From an uncultured Prevotella sp. (GTDB lineage: Bacteria > Bacteroidota > Bacteroidia > Bacteroidales > Bacteroidaceae), in NCBI GenBank assembly GCA_946405145.1, contig CAMJGE010000002.1, positions 124,001 to 188,000 on the forward strand: a stretch of DNA of 64,000 nt, in the 5' to 3' direction. Positions 33,489 to 43,787 of this stretch are shown piece by piece. The first letter of the stretch is position 1. Each line of letters begins with the position of its first letter. Under the pieces are notes generated by a model. The model was not told the DNA's origin. It did not search any database and saw only the letters and a list, made by a program, of their open reading frames with translations. A program made the translations under genes and the position numbers.

Positions 33489-34712
33489 CTATATATGGTA
33501 CACTTCCTCTAGAGGGCAAATATTGTGACAGTCAAGAATGACTTTGCCCTTCAGTTTATCCCAATTTTGCTTGATGTGGTCATGCTTCACCATAATCACC
33601 ACCATATCCACCTCATCGAGGAACTGGTCAAAATTCAGAATCTGGTTCTTGACAATCTCCTTACTAGTGAAGAAAGGATCAAATGTTTTAAGTGGACGTG
33701 CCAAGTGACGTTCCTGTATATCCAGCATCTGAAGTGTAGGACTTTCACGGATGTCATCCACATTCTCCTTATAGGTCAGGCCATAAAGTCCAACCTTGCG
33801 GTTATCGGTGATACCATGTTCATCCATGATTTCATGGATACGCTCCAATACGAATACAGGCTGATAATCATTGGTCTTCATACTCTCGTCAATCACTTTG
33901 GCCAGCTGAGGATAGTCACCTACCAAAAACCAGGGGTCAACGGAAATACAATGGCCACCTACACCAGGGCCGGGCTGGAGAATGTTCACACGGGGATGCA
34001 TGTTACAAATCTTGATAATCTCATACACATCCATATCGTCGTGACGACAAATTCTTGAAAGCTCGTTAGCAAAGGCAATGTTAACGGCACGGTAAGTGTT
34101 CTCTACAACTTTGGTCATTTCTGCGGTGCGGATGTCGGTAACGACAATCTCGCCCTGGCAGAAGGAAGCGTAATAGCTCTTTACCTTTTCTCCGATTTCT
34201 TTGCTATCTGCACCAATGGTGCGATTATTATGTAGCAGCTCATAAACCATGTTACCGGGGATAATGCGCTCAGGAGCATGCACCAGATTGATGTCCTCAC
34301 CAATTTTGAAGCCATTAGCCTCAATAACGGGGCGAACAAACTTGTCAATAGTTCCAGGACTTACGGTGGATTCCACTACTACGGTTGCACCCTTGGGGCA
34401 CACCTTCATCACTTCTTTGACGGCAGCAACTACGTAGCAAGCATCCACTTTCTTAGAGAACTTATCATACGGAGTAGGAACTGACACAATATACATGTCA
34501 GTCTTTTGATACTCTGTTGTGAACTTGATACCCGCCTTTACAGCTGTGGCAAAAAGCTGGTCAAGACCGTCTTCTTTGAAAGTGGTCTTACCAGCATTCA
34601 GTGTTGCCACCAACTCTTTGTTGTAGTCCGTACCAATGACTTCCACACCATGAGAAGCCATCATCAATGCTGTGGGCAATCCAATATAGCCCAGTCCAAT
34701 TACGTTAATCAT
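33489..34712 (-). CDS. wecC: UDP-N-acetyl-D-mannosamine dehydrogenase
   Basis: 407 residues with the NAD Rossmann motif INVIGLGYIGLPTALMMASH, DMYIVSVPTPYDKFSKK, VVESTVSPGTIDKFV and the catalytic Cys in GVGGHCISVDPWFLV near residue 255. The C-terminal UDP-binding domain begins at GLYGLTYKENVDDIRES. This is the WecC subfamily, which makes UDP-ManNAcA from UDP-ManNAc in two oxidations. It directly follows the 2-epimerase gene, completing the two-step route from UDP-GlcNAc. Confidence 0.9.
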   Translation of the reverse strand: MINVIGLGYIGLPTALMMASHGVEVIGTDYNKELVATLNAGKTTFKEDGLDQLFATAVKAGIKFTTEYQKTDMYIVSVPTPYDKFSKKVDACYVVAAVKEVMKVCPKGATVVVESTVSPGTIDKFVRPVIEANGFKIGEDINLVHAPERIIPGNMVYELLHNNRTIGADSKEIGEKVKSYYASFCQGEIVVTDIRTAEMTKVVENTYRAVNIAFANELSRICRHDDMDVYEIIKICNMHPRVNILQPGPGVGGHCISVDPWFLVGDYPQLAKVIDESMKTNDYQPVFVLERIHEIMDEHGITDNRKVGLYGLTYKENVDDIRESPTLQMLDIQERHLARPLKTFDPFFTSKEIVKNQILNFDQFLDEVDMVVIMVKHDHIKQNWDKLKGKVILDCHNICPLEEVYHI

Positions 34713-34738
34713 ATTGATGTATGTATTAATATCATTAT

Positions 34739-35911
34739 TTATACTTCGTATCTATCTACGTTTTGGCCGTTGAGGGCACGTACAATACGTGAGCAGGCTT
34801 TACCGTCTCCGTAAGGGTTCACAGCCTTACTCATACGCTCATATGCTGCTGCGTCGTCAAGCAGTGTGCTTACCTCATTCACAATCAGATCGTGGTTTGT
34901 CCCCACAAGGAGAACAGTACCGCTCTTCAAAGCCTCGGGGCGCTCGGTGGTGTCGCGCATCACAAGAACGGGCTTACCAAGTCCAGGGGCCTCTTCTTGA
35001 ATACCACCAGAGTCGGTCAGTACAACTGTAGATCTCTCCATGAGATATACAAATTCCAAATACTGTAACGGTTCAATAAAGAAGAAGTTTGGGCGTGTTA
35101 AGTCCTCGCCAAACACTTCGTGAATAGGCTTTCGGACATTAGGGTTCAAATGCATAGGGTAAACAAAGTCCACCTCTGGATACTTCTGGCTTAGATCCTT
35201 CATGGCAGTTACCATGCTAATGAATCCTTCGCCAAAATTCTCACGGCGGTGGCCAGTAATGAGGATAAGCTTGCGGCCATTGTCAAGACGTGTTACATCG
35301 TAACCAGCGTTCTTCAAAATTGTAATCTGTTCATTAGCCAAAGCCTTGTTCGTCTTTAGCTTGTCAACCACCATGCGAAGGGCATCTATCACAGTATTAC
35401 CTGTTACAAAAACCTGTCCGTGCGCCCTCTCCTCCCGTAAGTTCTTTTCTGAAAGTGGAGTCGGAGCAAAGTCGTAGGTGGCAATACGGCCAGTTATCTG
35501 TCTATTCATTTCTTCCGGCCAAGGACTATAGATGTTATGCGTTCTAAGACCAGCTTCCACATGCCCCACAGGAATCTGCTGATAGAATGCTGCCAGTGCT
35601 GCAGCGGTGCTGGTGGTGGTGTCTCCGTGCACAAGAACCACGTCTGGTTTGCATTTTTCGAAAATATCACGCATACCGGTAAGAACACGGGCTGTTACAT
35701 CGTAAAGGTCCTGACCTTGTTTCATGATATTCAAATCGTAGTCAGGCTTTACGTCAAAAATAGTCAGTACCTGATCTAGCATCTCACGGTGCTGTCCTGT
35801 CACGCATACTATAGTCTCAAACTCAGTAGGGTGTTTCTGGAACTCCTTCACCAGCGGACACATTTTAATAGCCTCCGGTCGTGTTCCAAACACTAGCATT
35901 ACTTTTTTCAT
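34739..35911 (-). CDS. wecB: UDP-N-acetylglucosamine 2-epimerase (non-hydrolysing)
   Basis: 390 residues in the WecB fold: VMLVFGTRPEAIKMCPLVKE, CVTGQHREMLDQVL, VHGDTTTSTAAALAAF, PVGHVEAGLRTHNIYSPWPE, EEMNRQITGRIATYDFAPT, ITGHRRENFGEGF and LTDSGGIQEEAPGLGKPVL. All UDP-binding and catalytic residues (Asp, Glu, His of the GHxEAGLR and DSGGIQEE motifs) are intact. It produces UDP-ManNAc for WecC. The 170 bp upstream (35912-36084) contain no gene. Confidence 0.93.
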   Translation of the reverse strand: MKKVMLVFGTRPEAIKMCPLVKEFQKHPTEFETIVCVTGQHREMLDQVLTIFDVKPDYDLNIMKQGQDLYDVTARVLTGMRDIFEKCKPDVVLVHGDTTTSTAAALAAFYQQIPVGHVEAGLRTHNIYSPWPEEMNRQITGRIATYDFAPTPLSEKNLREERAHGQVFVTGNTVIDALRMVVDKLKTNKALANEQITILKNAGYDVTRLDNGRKLILITGHRRENFGEGFISMVTAMKDLSQKYPEVDFVYPMHLNPNVRKPIHEVFGEDLTRPNFFFIEPLQYLEFVYLMERSTVVLTDSGGIQEEAPGLGKPVLVMRDTTERPEALKSGTVLLVGTNHDLIVNEVSTLLDDAAAYERMSKAVNPYGDGKACSRIVRALNGQNVDRYEV

Positions 35912-36084
35912 AATTAAAAATAGTTTTTTCGAAAATTCTCTTCCTAGTATCTTTCGTCGGTCTCACATCCACTGTCATAGCTCTTCAAATGATCAACATC
36001 TATCCACATATTTCCATAACAGAGCTATCCTGCTCGTTCATTGCAGAAATTGATACATTAATTCTCATCCGTTATATTTATAGC

Positions 36085-37254
36085 CTAAACTCCTAAATGA
36101 TTATTAGCTGGATAACGTATATAGTATAGTAAAATAAAAAAAATTATGAAAAGAGATATTGTATCATATATCTTCATACCATTTGCAAGTACAATGACCA
36201 ACAAAAAGATAACGATTGTTATATTATCCCGTTTTTTCCAAATAGGTATCCAAATATTCAAGAGCATGATGAGAAATGGTATAAATAGTACAATCCCTCC
36301 ACCTGCCAAAATCTCAACAAATGTATTATGAGAATAAGTCCCTCCAAAAAGTCCTCTTGAAACTTCTAACCCTGTCCCAAAAATAGGGTTACTTTTGAAA
36401 AGAGCAAATGTCTGCGTAATTAAATCTTCTCTTGTATCTAAATAGCCTACTTTTATTTGGGCCAAGTCATCTCTTCCAATCAAAACAAAGAAACGGTCTT
36501 TAATAATAGCTCCACCCTTTGAATCAAAATAATTGTCTATAAAAGAATATCCCGCTATAATTACAAATGTTGTAAAAAAAATTATAATTGCTTTCTTTCT
36601 TGGTGGTAATCCTAATAGTATAAGCATCAAAAAAAGAGTAAATGATGCTAACATAATTTTAAAACTCATTGATACGAGCGTAGACAATATCAAGAAAAGG
36701 AGATTCCCATATAAAAGTGTTTGACCTTCACGTTTATCAAGTCTATGAAGTAGTAATACGTTTGAGACCACTCCTAAAAATATATAGTTACCAACTGTAT
36801 TCTTGTTCCCTATAATATTTTCACCATAGTCCAAGTCAAAAGTAATACCATTGAAATAGAATAAATAACAATATATCAATACTATATCAACTGCTATTAA
36901 TACACCTGTAAGCATGCCTTTTAGTGCTTTTTCATCTTTAACTCCGATAAAAAAGCAATACAATTCAATAATAATAGCGGACATTGTAACAACCCTTGTT
37001 ATTGGAATTATCGGATCTGAGGATACTATACCCCTTAATAGGACAAAAATGACAAATATCGCATAGATATATAGGACACGTTTTGCAGTCTTCAAGAGAT
37101 GATTTCGGGATTTTGCAAAGATATCTTTGCGCCACAATAATATTGGAAGTAAAAATGATGTAAACCAAAATACCACACTATTCCATCCCAATAAAATATA
37201 AACAAGGAAGAAAATAGTATATTTCAAACCGCCTGTTTGAATTAAATTACCCAT
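36085..37254 (-). CDS. O-antigen/capsule polymerase-like membrane protein (Wzy)
   Basis: 389 residues with about ten hydrophobic segments. The larger periplasmic loop after residue 240 contains GTGLEVSRGLFGGTYSHNTF and VEILAGGGIVLFIPFLIML. The SHNTFxExLAxxGIxG pattern marks the Wzy_C/O-antigen ligase family. It would polymerise repeat units on the periplasmic side after Wzx flipping. The only such protein in the window, as expected for one Wzx/Wzy locus. Low GC is typical for wzy genes. Confidence 0.82.
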   Translation of the reverse strand: MGNLIQTGGLKYTIFFLVYILLGWNSVVFWFTSFLLPILLWRKDIFAKSRNHLLKTAKRVLYIYAIFVIFVLLRGIVSSDPIIPITRVVTMSAIIIELYCFFIGVKDEKALKGMLTGVLIAVDIVLIYCYLFYFNGITFDLDYGENIIGNKNTVGNYIFLGVVSNVLLLHRLDKREGQTLLYGNLLFLILSTLVSMSFKIMLASFTLFLMLILLGLPPRKKAIIIFFTTFVIIAGYSFIDNYFDSKGGAIIKDRFFVLIGRDDLAQIKVGYLDTREDLITQTFALFKSNPIFGTGLEVSRGLFGGTYSHNTFVEILAGGGIVLFIPFLIMLLNIWIPIWKKRDNITIVIFLLVIVLANGMKIYDTISLFIIFFILLYYIRYPANNHLGV

Positions 37255-37266
37255 AATATACCTTCT

Positions 37267-38346
37267 TTAATGAGTTTTCAATACAGACACGTATTGTTCC
37301 ACAATTCTATTTTTTTCAAAAAATATAAGGCGTTCACTATAATCGCACTTATTTCTTCCTAATATTTGCATTATAGCATTTGCTAACTTTTGTGGTTCTC
37401 TGTCATAAACAATCTCCCCCCATTTCCCATTTTCTAGGATCTCGTCAGGTCCTCCGCAAGACATAGAAACTATTCTAGTGCCGGCTGCCATCGCCTCTAA
37501 CACTACGTTAGCAAAACCCTCCGATTGTGATGAACAAACATATACATCTGCCTTCTTGAAATATGATATTGGGCTATCTACAAAACCAGGCATCATAACT
37601 CTGTCTTTTATAGCCAAAGATTCTGCCTCACGAAGGAGGCTTTCCTTTTCTGGGCCTTCTCCTAATATCCAAAGCCGGGAAGGTTTTTCTCTACTGATTA
37701 ATGCAAAAGCCCGTAAAAGAAGAGAAAAATCCTTTACAGGTATCATTCTGCCAGCTGTTATAATATTCGTTTCTTCCTTTTTAAAAAGGCCATCAGGGAT
37801 GTCTCTTATTTCACCAATAGTCAGAGGGTTGTATATCGTATATATTTTAGCTTTCGAAACACCAAGTTTATTTTCTATCTCCTTAGAAATAGAATCACCA
37901 ATAGTGATTATTGAATCACATTTCTTATACAATAATTTCTGAAACAAGTATACAAGGTGGCTTTTAAAATCATTATTCCAGGGAATATGATTTCTTTCGC
38001 TAACTATCAAATCAATCCTCTTTCTAAATAAAGAGAGATAGGATGCTAAAATAGCTACAATATTTGCGTAGCCTAGGAAAGAAAACAAATGAAGCTTTTC
38101 TTTTCGCATGCCCCTTAGAAGTCTAGCAAGACTAAAAATAGATTGAGAGACATGCTTCGAATGTAAATCAACCACGTCAATTATTTCATTTACGTAGTCT
38201 AGATAATACCCCTCTTTCTGTGAAAGAGCAATTATCACTCGATATTTGTCTCCATAATCTTGCACTATAGAATTGGCAATATTTACCAAAATTCTCTCCG
38301 CACCACCTTTTCCGAGGTTTGGTATAAAGAAAATTATATATTCCAT
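37267..38346 (-). CDS. Glycosyltransferase family 4
   Basis: 359 residues of GT-B fold: IIFFIPNLGKGGAERILVNI at the N-terminus, SERNHIPWN, NIITAGRMIPVKDFSLLLRA, RLWILGEGPEKESLL, VMMPGFVDSPISYFKKADVY and SQSEGFANVVLEAMAAGTRI (the Ex7E-like donor site) followed by CGGPDEIL. It resembles WbpX/CapM-type hexosyltransferases. Located 12 bp upstream of the Wzy gene on the same strand. Confidence 0.85.
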   Translation of the reverse strand: MEYIIFFIPNLGKGGAERILVNIANSIVQDYGDKYRVIIALSQKEGYYLDYVNEIIDVVDLHSKHVSQSIFSLARLLRGMRKEKLHLFSFLGYANIVAILASYLSLFRKRIDLIVSERNHIPWNNDFKSHLVYLFQKLLYKKCDSIITIGDSISKEIENKLGVSKAKIYTIYNPLTIGEIRDIPDGLFKKEETNIITAGRMIPVKDFSLLLRAFALISREKPSRLWILGEGPEKESLLREAESLAIKDRVMMPGFVDSPISYFKKADVYVCSSQSEGFANVVLEAMAAGTRIVSMSCGGPDEILENGKWGEIVYDREPQKLANAIMQILGRNKCDYSERLIFFEKNRIVEQYVSVLKTH

Positions 38347-38364
38347 TTTGCCATAACAATCTTA

Positions 38365-39738
38365 TTATTTAGACAAGAGTTCCCCTAAACACCTTCCTAT
38401 GCTTAAGTTCCTAACTTCATCACTAAAAGTATCATCTAATGAAACATCATCAGAATCAATGCCAGAAAAAGAATTCTTTAAGATATACGGAACATATTTT
38501 CCGTATGTTTCTTTCTTCACATCCTCTTTACCAATATTTTCAATAACACTCAATGCATTATTGACATCTTCTACACAATTTATATCAAAAACATACTTAT
38601 GATTCCTGTAAGGAGCATTGCCAAATGTCAAAACCGGTTTACACCTGAGTAACCCCTCCCCTCCCACAGTACCAGTTATAGTAGCTAGGCACTGGCAATT
38701 ATCAATCAGGGAGAAAGAATCAACTCTTAGATCAACCAGCGTAACATTGGGTAATTCTGCAATTCGCTTATAAAAAGATAGATCTCTATAACGGGGGTCA
38801 TAGTCTTGTGAGTTTGTAAATGTTGCAGGATGTTCTTTTACATATAATTTCCACCCTTCAGGTAGAGCACGATGAAGTGTATAAACTATATGAAGCTGGT
38901 TGGTAAACATCCTGCCTTCTGGCAAGGATGTACGTTCAGGCTGGTAATGCATAAAAAGAATAATATACTTCTCTTCCAAACTTGGCACTTTACAATACTT
39001 TAGAAAGTTCTTATATAGCTTAAATTTCAAAGGTTTGAACAGCAGTGTCTTGGGATCTTTCACCCCAGCCTTTATTTCCTCTCTCCACGAGAACAGAGAT
39101 TTCTTGCGTTTTGCAAGTCTCTTCTTTTCAGGTTCTGGTATGGCATCCTCATACTTTTTATTAACCGCATCCAAATACTTATTGGCAATTGGATCTTTAA
39201 CATCTTCATTACCTATTTCAATTATATTCTCCTTATTGATGCCTTCAATCAGTATATTCCTCCAATAAAACAAAGAATTAAATGTCAGATAAACTTTTAT
39301 CCCCAGGTGCTCTGCGACGTTTGCAAAAACCCAGCTATACAAAGCATGTGGGCAAGCTTGATAGAATACAAATTTCACATTTTTCCTTTCAAAGAATAAC
39401 AGATAATTCTCGATCATTCTATTAATCAATGCCATATCATTATGGTTGCTCCTGAATCCATAGCGAATTGCGCATCTCTCAGCTATAAGTTGTGTCCTAT
39501 AATCATTAGTGATGTCTGAATAAATTTTTGAATAGAGGGCATTATAGGCATGTTTCTCTATCGGTGCGTCTATTATCTTATCATAATCATAGATAGCATT
39601 TTCTATTTTTATATTTTCAAATTGTTTTAACTGTGATTTTTTCCCAATAAATGCCACCTCATAAGGACTCTTTTCAACATATCCCTCCACAACTTGGTAA
39701 GGTATAATACCTAAATCTACAATAATGGTCTCTTTCAT
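38365..39738 (-). CDS. Capsule polysaccharide biosynthesis protein, KpsC/KpsS-like (PF05159-type)
   Basis: 457 residues. The C-terminal GT-B half has the tell-tale WKLYVKEHPATFTN, NVTLVDLRVDSFSLIDNCQC and ATITGTVGGEGLLRCKPVLT followed by FGNAPYRNH. These are the KEHP and TGTxGxEAL-like motifs of Capsule_synth proteins that transfer nonulosonic or Kdo-type sugars. In a locus that makes pseudaminic acid, transfer of CMP-Pse is an attractive but unproven role. The ATG overlaps the Wzx stop as TAATG. Confidence 0.7.
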   Translation of the reverse strand: MKETIIVDLGIIPYQVVEGYVEKSPYEVAFIGKKSQLKQFENIKIENAIYDYDKIIDAPIEKHAYNALYSKIYSDITNDYRTQLIAERCAIRYGFRSNHNDMALINRMIENYLLFFERKNVKFVFYQACPHALYSWVFANVAEHLGIKVYLTFNSLFYWRNILIEGINKENIIEIGNEDVKDPIANKYLDAVNKKYEDAIPEPEKKRLAKRKKSLFSWREEIKAGVKDPKTLLFKPLKFKLYKNFLKYCKVPSLEEKYIILFMHYQPERTSLPEGRMFTNQLHIVYTLHRALPEGWKLYVKEHPATFTNSQDYDPRYRDLSFYKRIAELPNVTLVDLRVDSFSLIDNCQCLATITGTVGGEGLLRCKPVLTFGNAPYRNHKYVFDINCVEDVNNALSVIENIGKEDVKKETYGKYVPYILKNSFSGIDSDDVSLDDTFSDEVRNLSIGRCLGELLSK

Positions 39739-41258
39739 TATTTCTTAATTTTATTATTCAATAATTCACCTATATATTTTCTTTCCGTCGTATCAAGTAC
39801 TATGAAATACGACATAATACCGACTGCCAGTAATGTAAGCAACCCAACTCCAGAAAAGCTAAAAAATGATTTTTCAAAAAAACTACTGAGACCATATAAT
39901 ACAATACCACTTGCAGATAAAGTTATCGTAGATTTAACAACTACAGTCAGCACATGTTTCACCTTCAATGTTGTCATTCTATCTACAATAACCATTGCAT
40001 TAACAAAATACCCTATTCCTGCCGCTAGAATTAAATACATAACCGTTATGATAGGGAATTCCAATTCCAATAATACAAACATTAGAATGATTGCCACTAT
40101 GGCCATATACAAATAGTTCAAGTAGAATTGTTTTATTCTCCCTGTTGCAAGAATGATTGTTCTAAGAGGCAAGGCTATACTTGTAACTAAAATATTAAAT
40201 AGCGACACCCTGCAGAATTCTAATACATGTTCTGGCACGTTTTTAAGCCACAACCCAAGTAAATAATCCCCATAAATTAAGAAAACCACATACACAAACC
40301 CTACTCCTAAATAACACAGCTTAACTGTAAAAAGCACAATATGATCTCTATATGAGTTTTGCTCTGCAACTGTATTGCTTGTAATCTGCGGATCTACTGC
40401 TTTTAATACATTTGTCGAGAAAGACACAACCGCATTTGATAACTGCTGTGAAATACCGTATGCCGTATTATAAAGTAACCCGCCGAATATATTGATTAAA
40501 ATATTCGAAAGATAAGTCAATGAGATTCCTGCCACAGCATTGACTGCGCTCCAACCTGAGAATTGTAATATATCTTTTTGAAGTCCCTTGTCTCTCACCT
40601 TAGCAAAATGAGATTCCTTATATTTGTTGCCGCAATAAAGAACATAAAAGACAATCTGGAATATGCCTACAAATAGCATTGCTCCAGTATATGCTATCAA
40701 AATATCTATACTAACATAAGGAATAATGAATAGGAAAACTAGTTTCATTACTGCCATCAATATCTCTACTGTAGCCGGAACGCCCATATCTTCTTTTGCT
40801 ATAAGAAGAGATGAATAGGTTAGTGAGAAGAAATTACAAACAGCAGTTAGGATAGTAAACTGAAATATCACATTTACCGCATATGTGCGCTCTATAGGAT
40901 AATTTAGAACTTGATTTACTAAAAACAAGCCAATGGTCTCATACAGGATTGTCATTCCTATAGAAAGATAGAAAATAATCCTTAAAGATGTATTAAATAC
41001 TAACCTGCTTGGTATCTCTTGCTTTGTAAATTCGACGTTAAAGAACCTCTGTAAAGCACCTGTTATTGGCATTGAGATAATTGCAAACATAGAAATAACA
41101 CCACCTATGATGTTATTGATGCCATAATCTTCATCTCCCAATAAGTAAAGGGTAAGGCGTGTTGTATAAAAAGCCATTGCCATTACTAGCATCAGCCTAA
41201 TAAAAAGAAACACGCCGTTCTTTATTATAAGTTTAGGATTCTGGAACTTATTACTCAC
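39738..41258 (-). CDS. Polysaccharide flippase (Wzx, MATE/MOP superfamily)
   Basis: About 506 residues with 12-14 hydrophobic helices. GVFLFIRLMLVMAMAFYTTR, YLLGDEDYGINNIIGGVISM and the PITGALQRFFNVEF segment are typical Wzx/RfbX landmarks. It would flip lipid-linked repeats to the periplasm. The frame opens at a TTG (41300), but MFFFLRFTYDYYFQ is unlike family N-termini; the GTG at 41258 (VSNKFQNPKLIIKN) is preferred. Confidence 0.85.
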   Translation of the reverse strand: MSNKFQNPKLIIKNGVFLFIRLMLVMAMAFYTTRLTLYLLGDEDYGINNIIGGVISMFAIISMPITGALQRFFNVEFTKQEIPSRLVFNTSLRIIFYLSIGMTILYETIGLFLVNQVLNYPIERTYAVNVIFQFTILTAVCNFFSLTYSSLLIAKEDMGVPATVEILMAVMKLVFLFIIPYVSIDILIAYTGAMLFVGIFQIVFYVLYCGNKYKESHFAKVRDKGLQKDILQFSGWSAVNAVAGISLTYLSNILINIFGGLLYNTAYGISQQLSNAVVSFSTNVLKAVDPQITSNTVAEQNSYRDHIVLFTVKLCYLGVGFVYVVFLIYGDYLLGLWLKNVPEHVLEFCRVSLFNILVTSIALPLRTIILATGRIKQFYLNYLYMAIVAIILMFVLLELEFPIITVMYLILAAGIGYFVNAMVIVDRMTTLKVKHVLTVVVKSTITLSASGIVLYGLSSFFEKSFFSFSGVGLLTLLAVGIMSYFIVLDTTERKYIGELLNNKIKK

Positions 41259-41330
41259 TTGAAAATAATAATCGTAAGTAAAACGAAGAAAAAAGAACAA
41301 CTATACTTCGACTTATGATGAACGCGTGAA

Positions 41331-42032
41331 TTATATCCTCATCCTTTTAATCTCAAACGCTTCGGCCAGTTCATACCCCATAGAATATCCTCGATACTCG
41401 GCCAAAACCTTCAAAGCTTTAAGCGACCTCGGATGAGGATACTCACGTGTCTCAAACTTATACTCGCTCATCGCATCACACTTTGCTTGCACATCTTCCT
41501 CACTCACCTCCACATAAAGATTCGGGCGGAATTGCTCTGGATGTTGTGAATACTGCCATTCAGTGGCAGAGTTCGTTTCAAAACAGATAATTGTCTTCAC
41601 TTTTTCTTCCTGCATAGGACGAGTGGCAGTCATCACTGCCTGGAAGGTATAGCGATGATCCACATTCAAGTCACCTGCATTATGAGTGAAAATGATATCT
41701 GGCTGGAAATCTTCTTTTTCCTTCTCAACTACCTTAACTATATCAAGCAAAGCATGCGAATCAAAACGATTGTCAGAAAAATTGTAACTATGAATAGACT
41801 TATATCCGATATGACTTCCTGCCGCATTCATATTAGCGTGATGCTCCTCAAGCACCTGTTTCCATTTCTCTGTATCACGAGTATCTGAGCGAGATGTTAT
41901 ACCTTCTCCCAGAATCACCACATGAGCTACTACGCCCTGTTCTTTTATCAGCTTGTGCATCGTAGCGCCCAAGCCTAACAACTCATCATCAGGATGAGCT
42001 ACCACTATCATGATTCTTTTATTCTTAAACAT
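41331..42032 (-). CDS. PIG-L family N-acetyl-sugar deacetylase
   Basis: 233 residues with the zinc motif MIVVAHPDDELLGLGATMHK near residue 9, YNFSDNRFDSHALLDIV, and IIFTHNAGDLNVDHRYTFQA carrying the second His pair. Family enzymes remove acetyl from GlcNAc-like sugars. Here it lies next to ACP, ketoreductase and KAS III genes and a pseudaminate pathway, so it could free an amino group for re-acylation (inference). ATG 42032 follows the KAS III stop by two bases; an upstream frame extension to 42062 overlaps that gene. Confidence 0.8.
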   Translation of the reverse strand: MFKNKRIMIVVAHPDDELLGLGATMHKLIKEQGVVAHVVILGEGITSRSDTRDTEKWKQVLEEHHANMNAAGSHIGYKSIHSYNFSDNRFDSHALLDIVKVVEKEKEDFQPDIIFTHNAGDLNVDHRYTFQAVMTATRPMQEEKVKTIICFETNSATEWQYSQHPEQFRPNLYVEVSEEDVQAKCDAMSEYKFETREYPHPRSLKALKVLAEYRGYSMGYELAEAFEIKRMRI

Positions 42033-42034
42033 AA

Positions 42035-43033
42035 TTAATATTTCAATATTGTACCACCCCAACTTAGGCCAACTCCAAATCCAGAAATCATTACTTTACT
42101 TCCTGCCTCGATCATTTGATTAGACATACAATCCTTCAAACCTATTAGAACTGTTGACGATACCGTATTACCTGTTTCAGAAAGGCTAATATAGAAATTC
42201 CCCTTCGGCAAACCGCAAACTTTTCGTATTGTATTGAGCATAAATTTATTAGCCTGATGGAATACATAGTAATCAATGTCTTCTTTCTGGAGTTGATTCT
42301 TTTCAAGAATCTGAGCCATCATAGCAGGCACTGCATCAAGCGTAAAATTAAAGATGGCCCCGCCATTCATATAAAGATAGTCATCATACCAAATATGGCC
42401 CTCATCGTCCTCAGTACTCAAACCTGTAACGCTTTTTTGTCTGGAAGCTCCAGTTTTTACTATCAGATTATTTGCCCCGCTTCCATCAGTTCCTAAAACG
42501 AATTCCCCTATTTCTGCAAAACCTTCAGTAGAAATCAAGCAGGCTGCTGCTCCATCTCCAAAAATAGAGCGATTACTCTTATCTGAAGGATGTAGGTATT
42601 TGTTATAAGTCTCTGCTGTCAGCAAAAGTACATTCTTTGCGATACCTGCAGAAATCAAACCTTTAGCCATAGCCATACCATAGATGCAACCAGAACAACC
42701 AAGGTTATAATCAAAAGCACCTGCTGATGTCGGTATGCCTAATCTGTCTTGTAAAACACAAGCTGTAGATGGAAGGAAATAATCTGGGCTTTGGGTGCAA
42801 AGCATCAAAAAGTCAATTGATTTAGGGTCTATCTGATATTCATCAAACAGTTTCCATGCTGCCTTCCCAGCCATATCACCAGCAGTTTCATTATCTGCTG
42901 CTAGATGACGAGAATCTACTCCAACCTTTTGAGCTACTTTATCTACACTCCACTCAGGGAACTCTTTTACAAGTTCCTCATTGGTTACTACCCTTTCAGG
43001 CAAATAATATGATAATGCTTTAATGTATGCCAT
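42035..43033 (-). CDS. 3-oxoacyl-ACP synthase III-like enzyme (FabH family)
   Basis: 332 residues from ATG 43033. The Cys-His-Asn triad is complete: NLGCSGCIYGMAMAKGL (Cys near 112), YYVFHQANKFML (His near 250) and LSETGNTVSSTVLIG (Asn near 280). It condenses an acyl-CoA starter with malonyl-ACP. Outside a fatty-acid operon and next to a dedicated ACP and reductase, it likely makes a short acyl chain for sugar decoration. A TTG at 43042 adds three residues, less likely. Confidence 0.85.
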   Translation of the reverse strand: MAYIKALSYYLPERVVTNEELVKEFPEWSVDKVAQKVGVDSRHLAADNETAGDMAGKAAWKLFDEYQIDPKSIDFLMLCTQSPDYFLPSTACVLQDRLGIPTSAGAFDYNLGCSGCIYGMAMAKGLISAGIAKNVLLLTAETYNKYLHPSDKSNRSIFGDGAAACLISTEGFAEIGEFVLGTDGSGANNLIVKTGASRQKSVTGLSTEDDEGHIWYDDYLYMNGGAIFNFTLDAVPAMMAQILEKNQLQKEDIDYYVFHQANKFMLNTIRKVCGLPKGNFYISLSETGNTVSSTVLIGLKDCMSNQMIEAGSKVMISGFGVGLSWGGTILKY

Positions 43034-43043
43034 GCTTACCAAT

Positions 43044-43787
43044 TCAACAGCCCCCCCCAGATATCTTAACGTTGCTACCTGTCATCCATGTAGATGCGTC
43101 TGACAACATATAGATAGCCAAGTTAGCAATATCTTCAGGAGTACCATAACGTTTAAGGGGATATTTCTGTTCGTCTTCTTTTAACTGTTCTTCATCAATA
43201 CCATCTTGAAGAATCAAATCTGTCCATATCATGGCAGGGCTGATACAGTTAACCCTAACCTTGCGCGGAGCCAGTTCCAATGCCAAACAGTTAGCGTAAG
43301 AAACTATTGCTCCTTTTGATGCGCTATAAAAAGCATTCCCTATACTTGGAGACCATGTAGAGATGGAAGCTATAAAGACAATAGAAGCTCCTTTGTTTAT
43401 CTTCTTATGTCTCAGTAACTCTGACTGGAGCAGAACAGGGCCTTTAAAATTCGTATCCATAACAGCATCGACATCCTGCTCATTTGCAACCTTGCATAAT
43501 ACCCGTTGGCCAATACCTGCACAATGCACCACACCATCAATGGCTGGTAGTTCGGATATCATTCTGGTAACAGAATCACTATTGGTCAAATCAGCTATTA
43601 TCACTCGATGGTCGCCTGTTTCTAGCAGAGCCAGGGTTGCATCCAATTTCATCTGATTACGACCATTCAGAATTATAGTTGCCCCCATTTTGGAACAAGC
43701 TATAGCAACGCCCCGACCAATACCAGATGATGAACCTGTTACCAAGATAGTTTTACCTTTAAGCGAAAAGGGATTGAACTCTATCAT
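43044..43787 (-). CDS. SDR ketoreductase (FabG-like)
   Basis: 247 residues of classical SDR: TILVTGSSSGIGRGVAIACS, VHCAGIGQRVLC, SIVFIASISTWS and the catalytic YSASKGAIVSYANCLALEL, ending MLSDASTWMTGSNVKISGGG. It would reduce 3-oxoacyl-ACP to 3-hydroxyacyl-ACP. Its stop and the KAS III start are about 10 bp apart, and its ATG sits at the ACP stop, so all three are coupled. Confidence 0.85.
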   Translation of the reverse strand: MIEFNPFSLKGKTILVTGSSSGIGRGVAIACSKMGATIILNGRNQMKLDATLALLETGDHRVIIADLTNSDSVTRMISELPAIDGVVHCAGIGQRVLCKVANEQDVDAVMDTNFKGPVLLQSELLRHKKINKGASIVFIASISTWSPSIGNAFYSASKGAIVSYANCLALELAPRKVRVNCISPAMIWTDLILQDGIDEEQLKEDEQKYPLKRYGTPEDIANLAIYMLSDASTWMTGSNVKISGGGC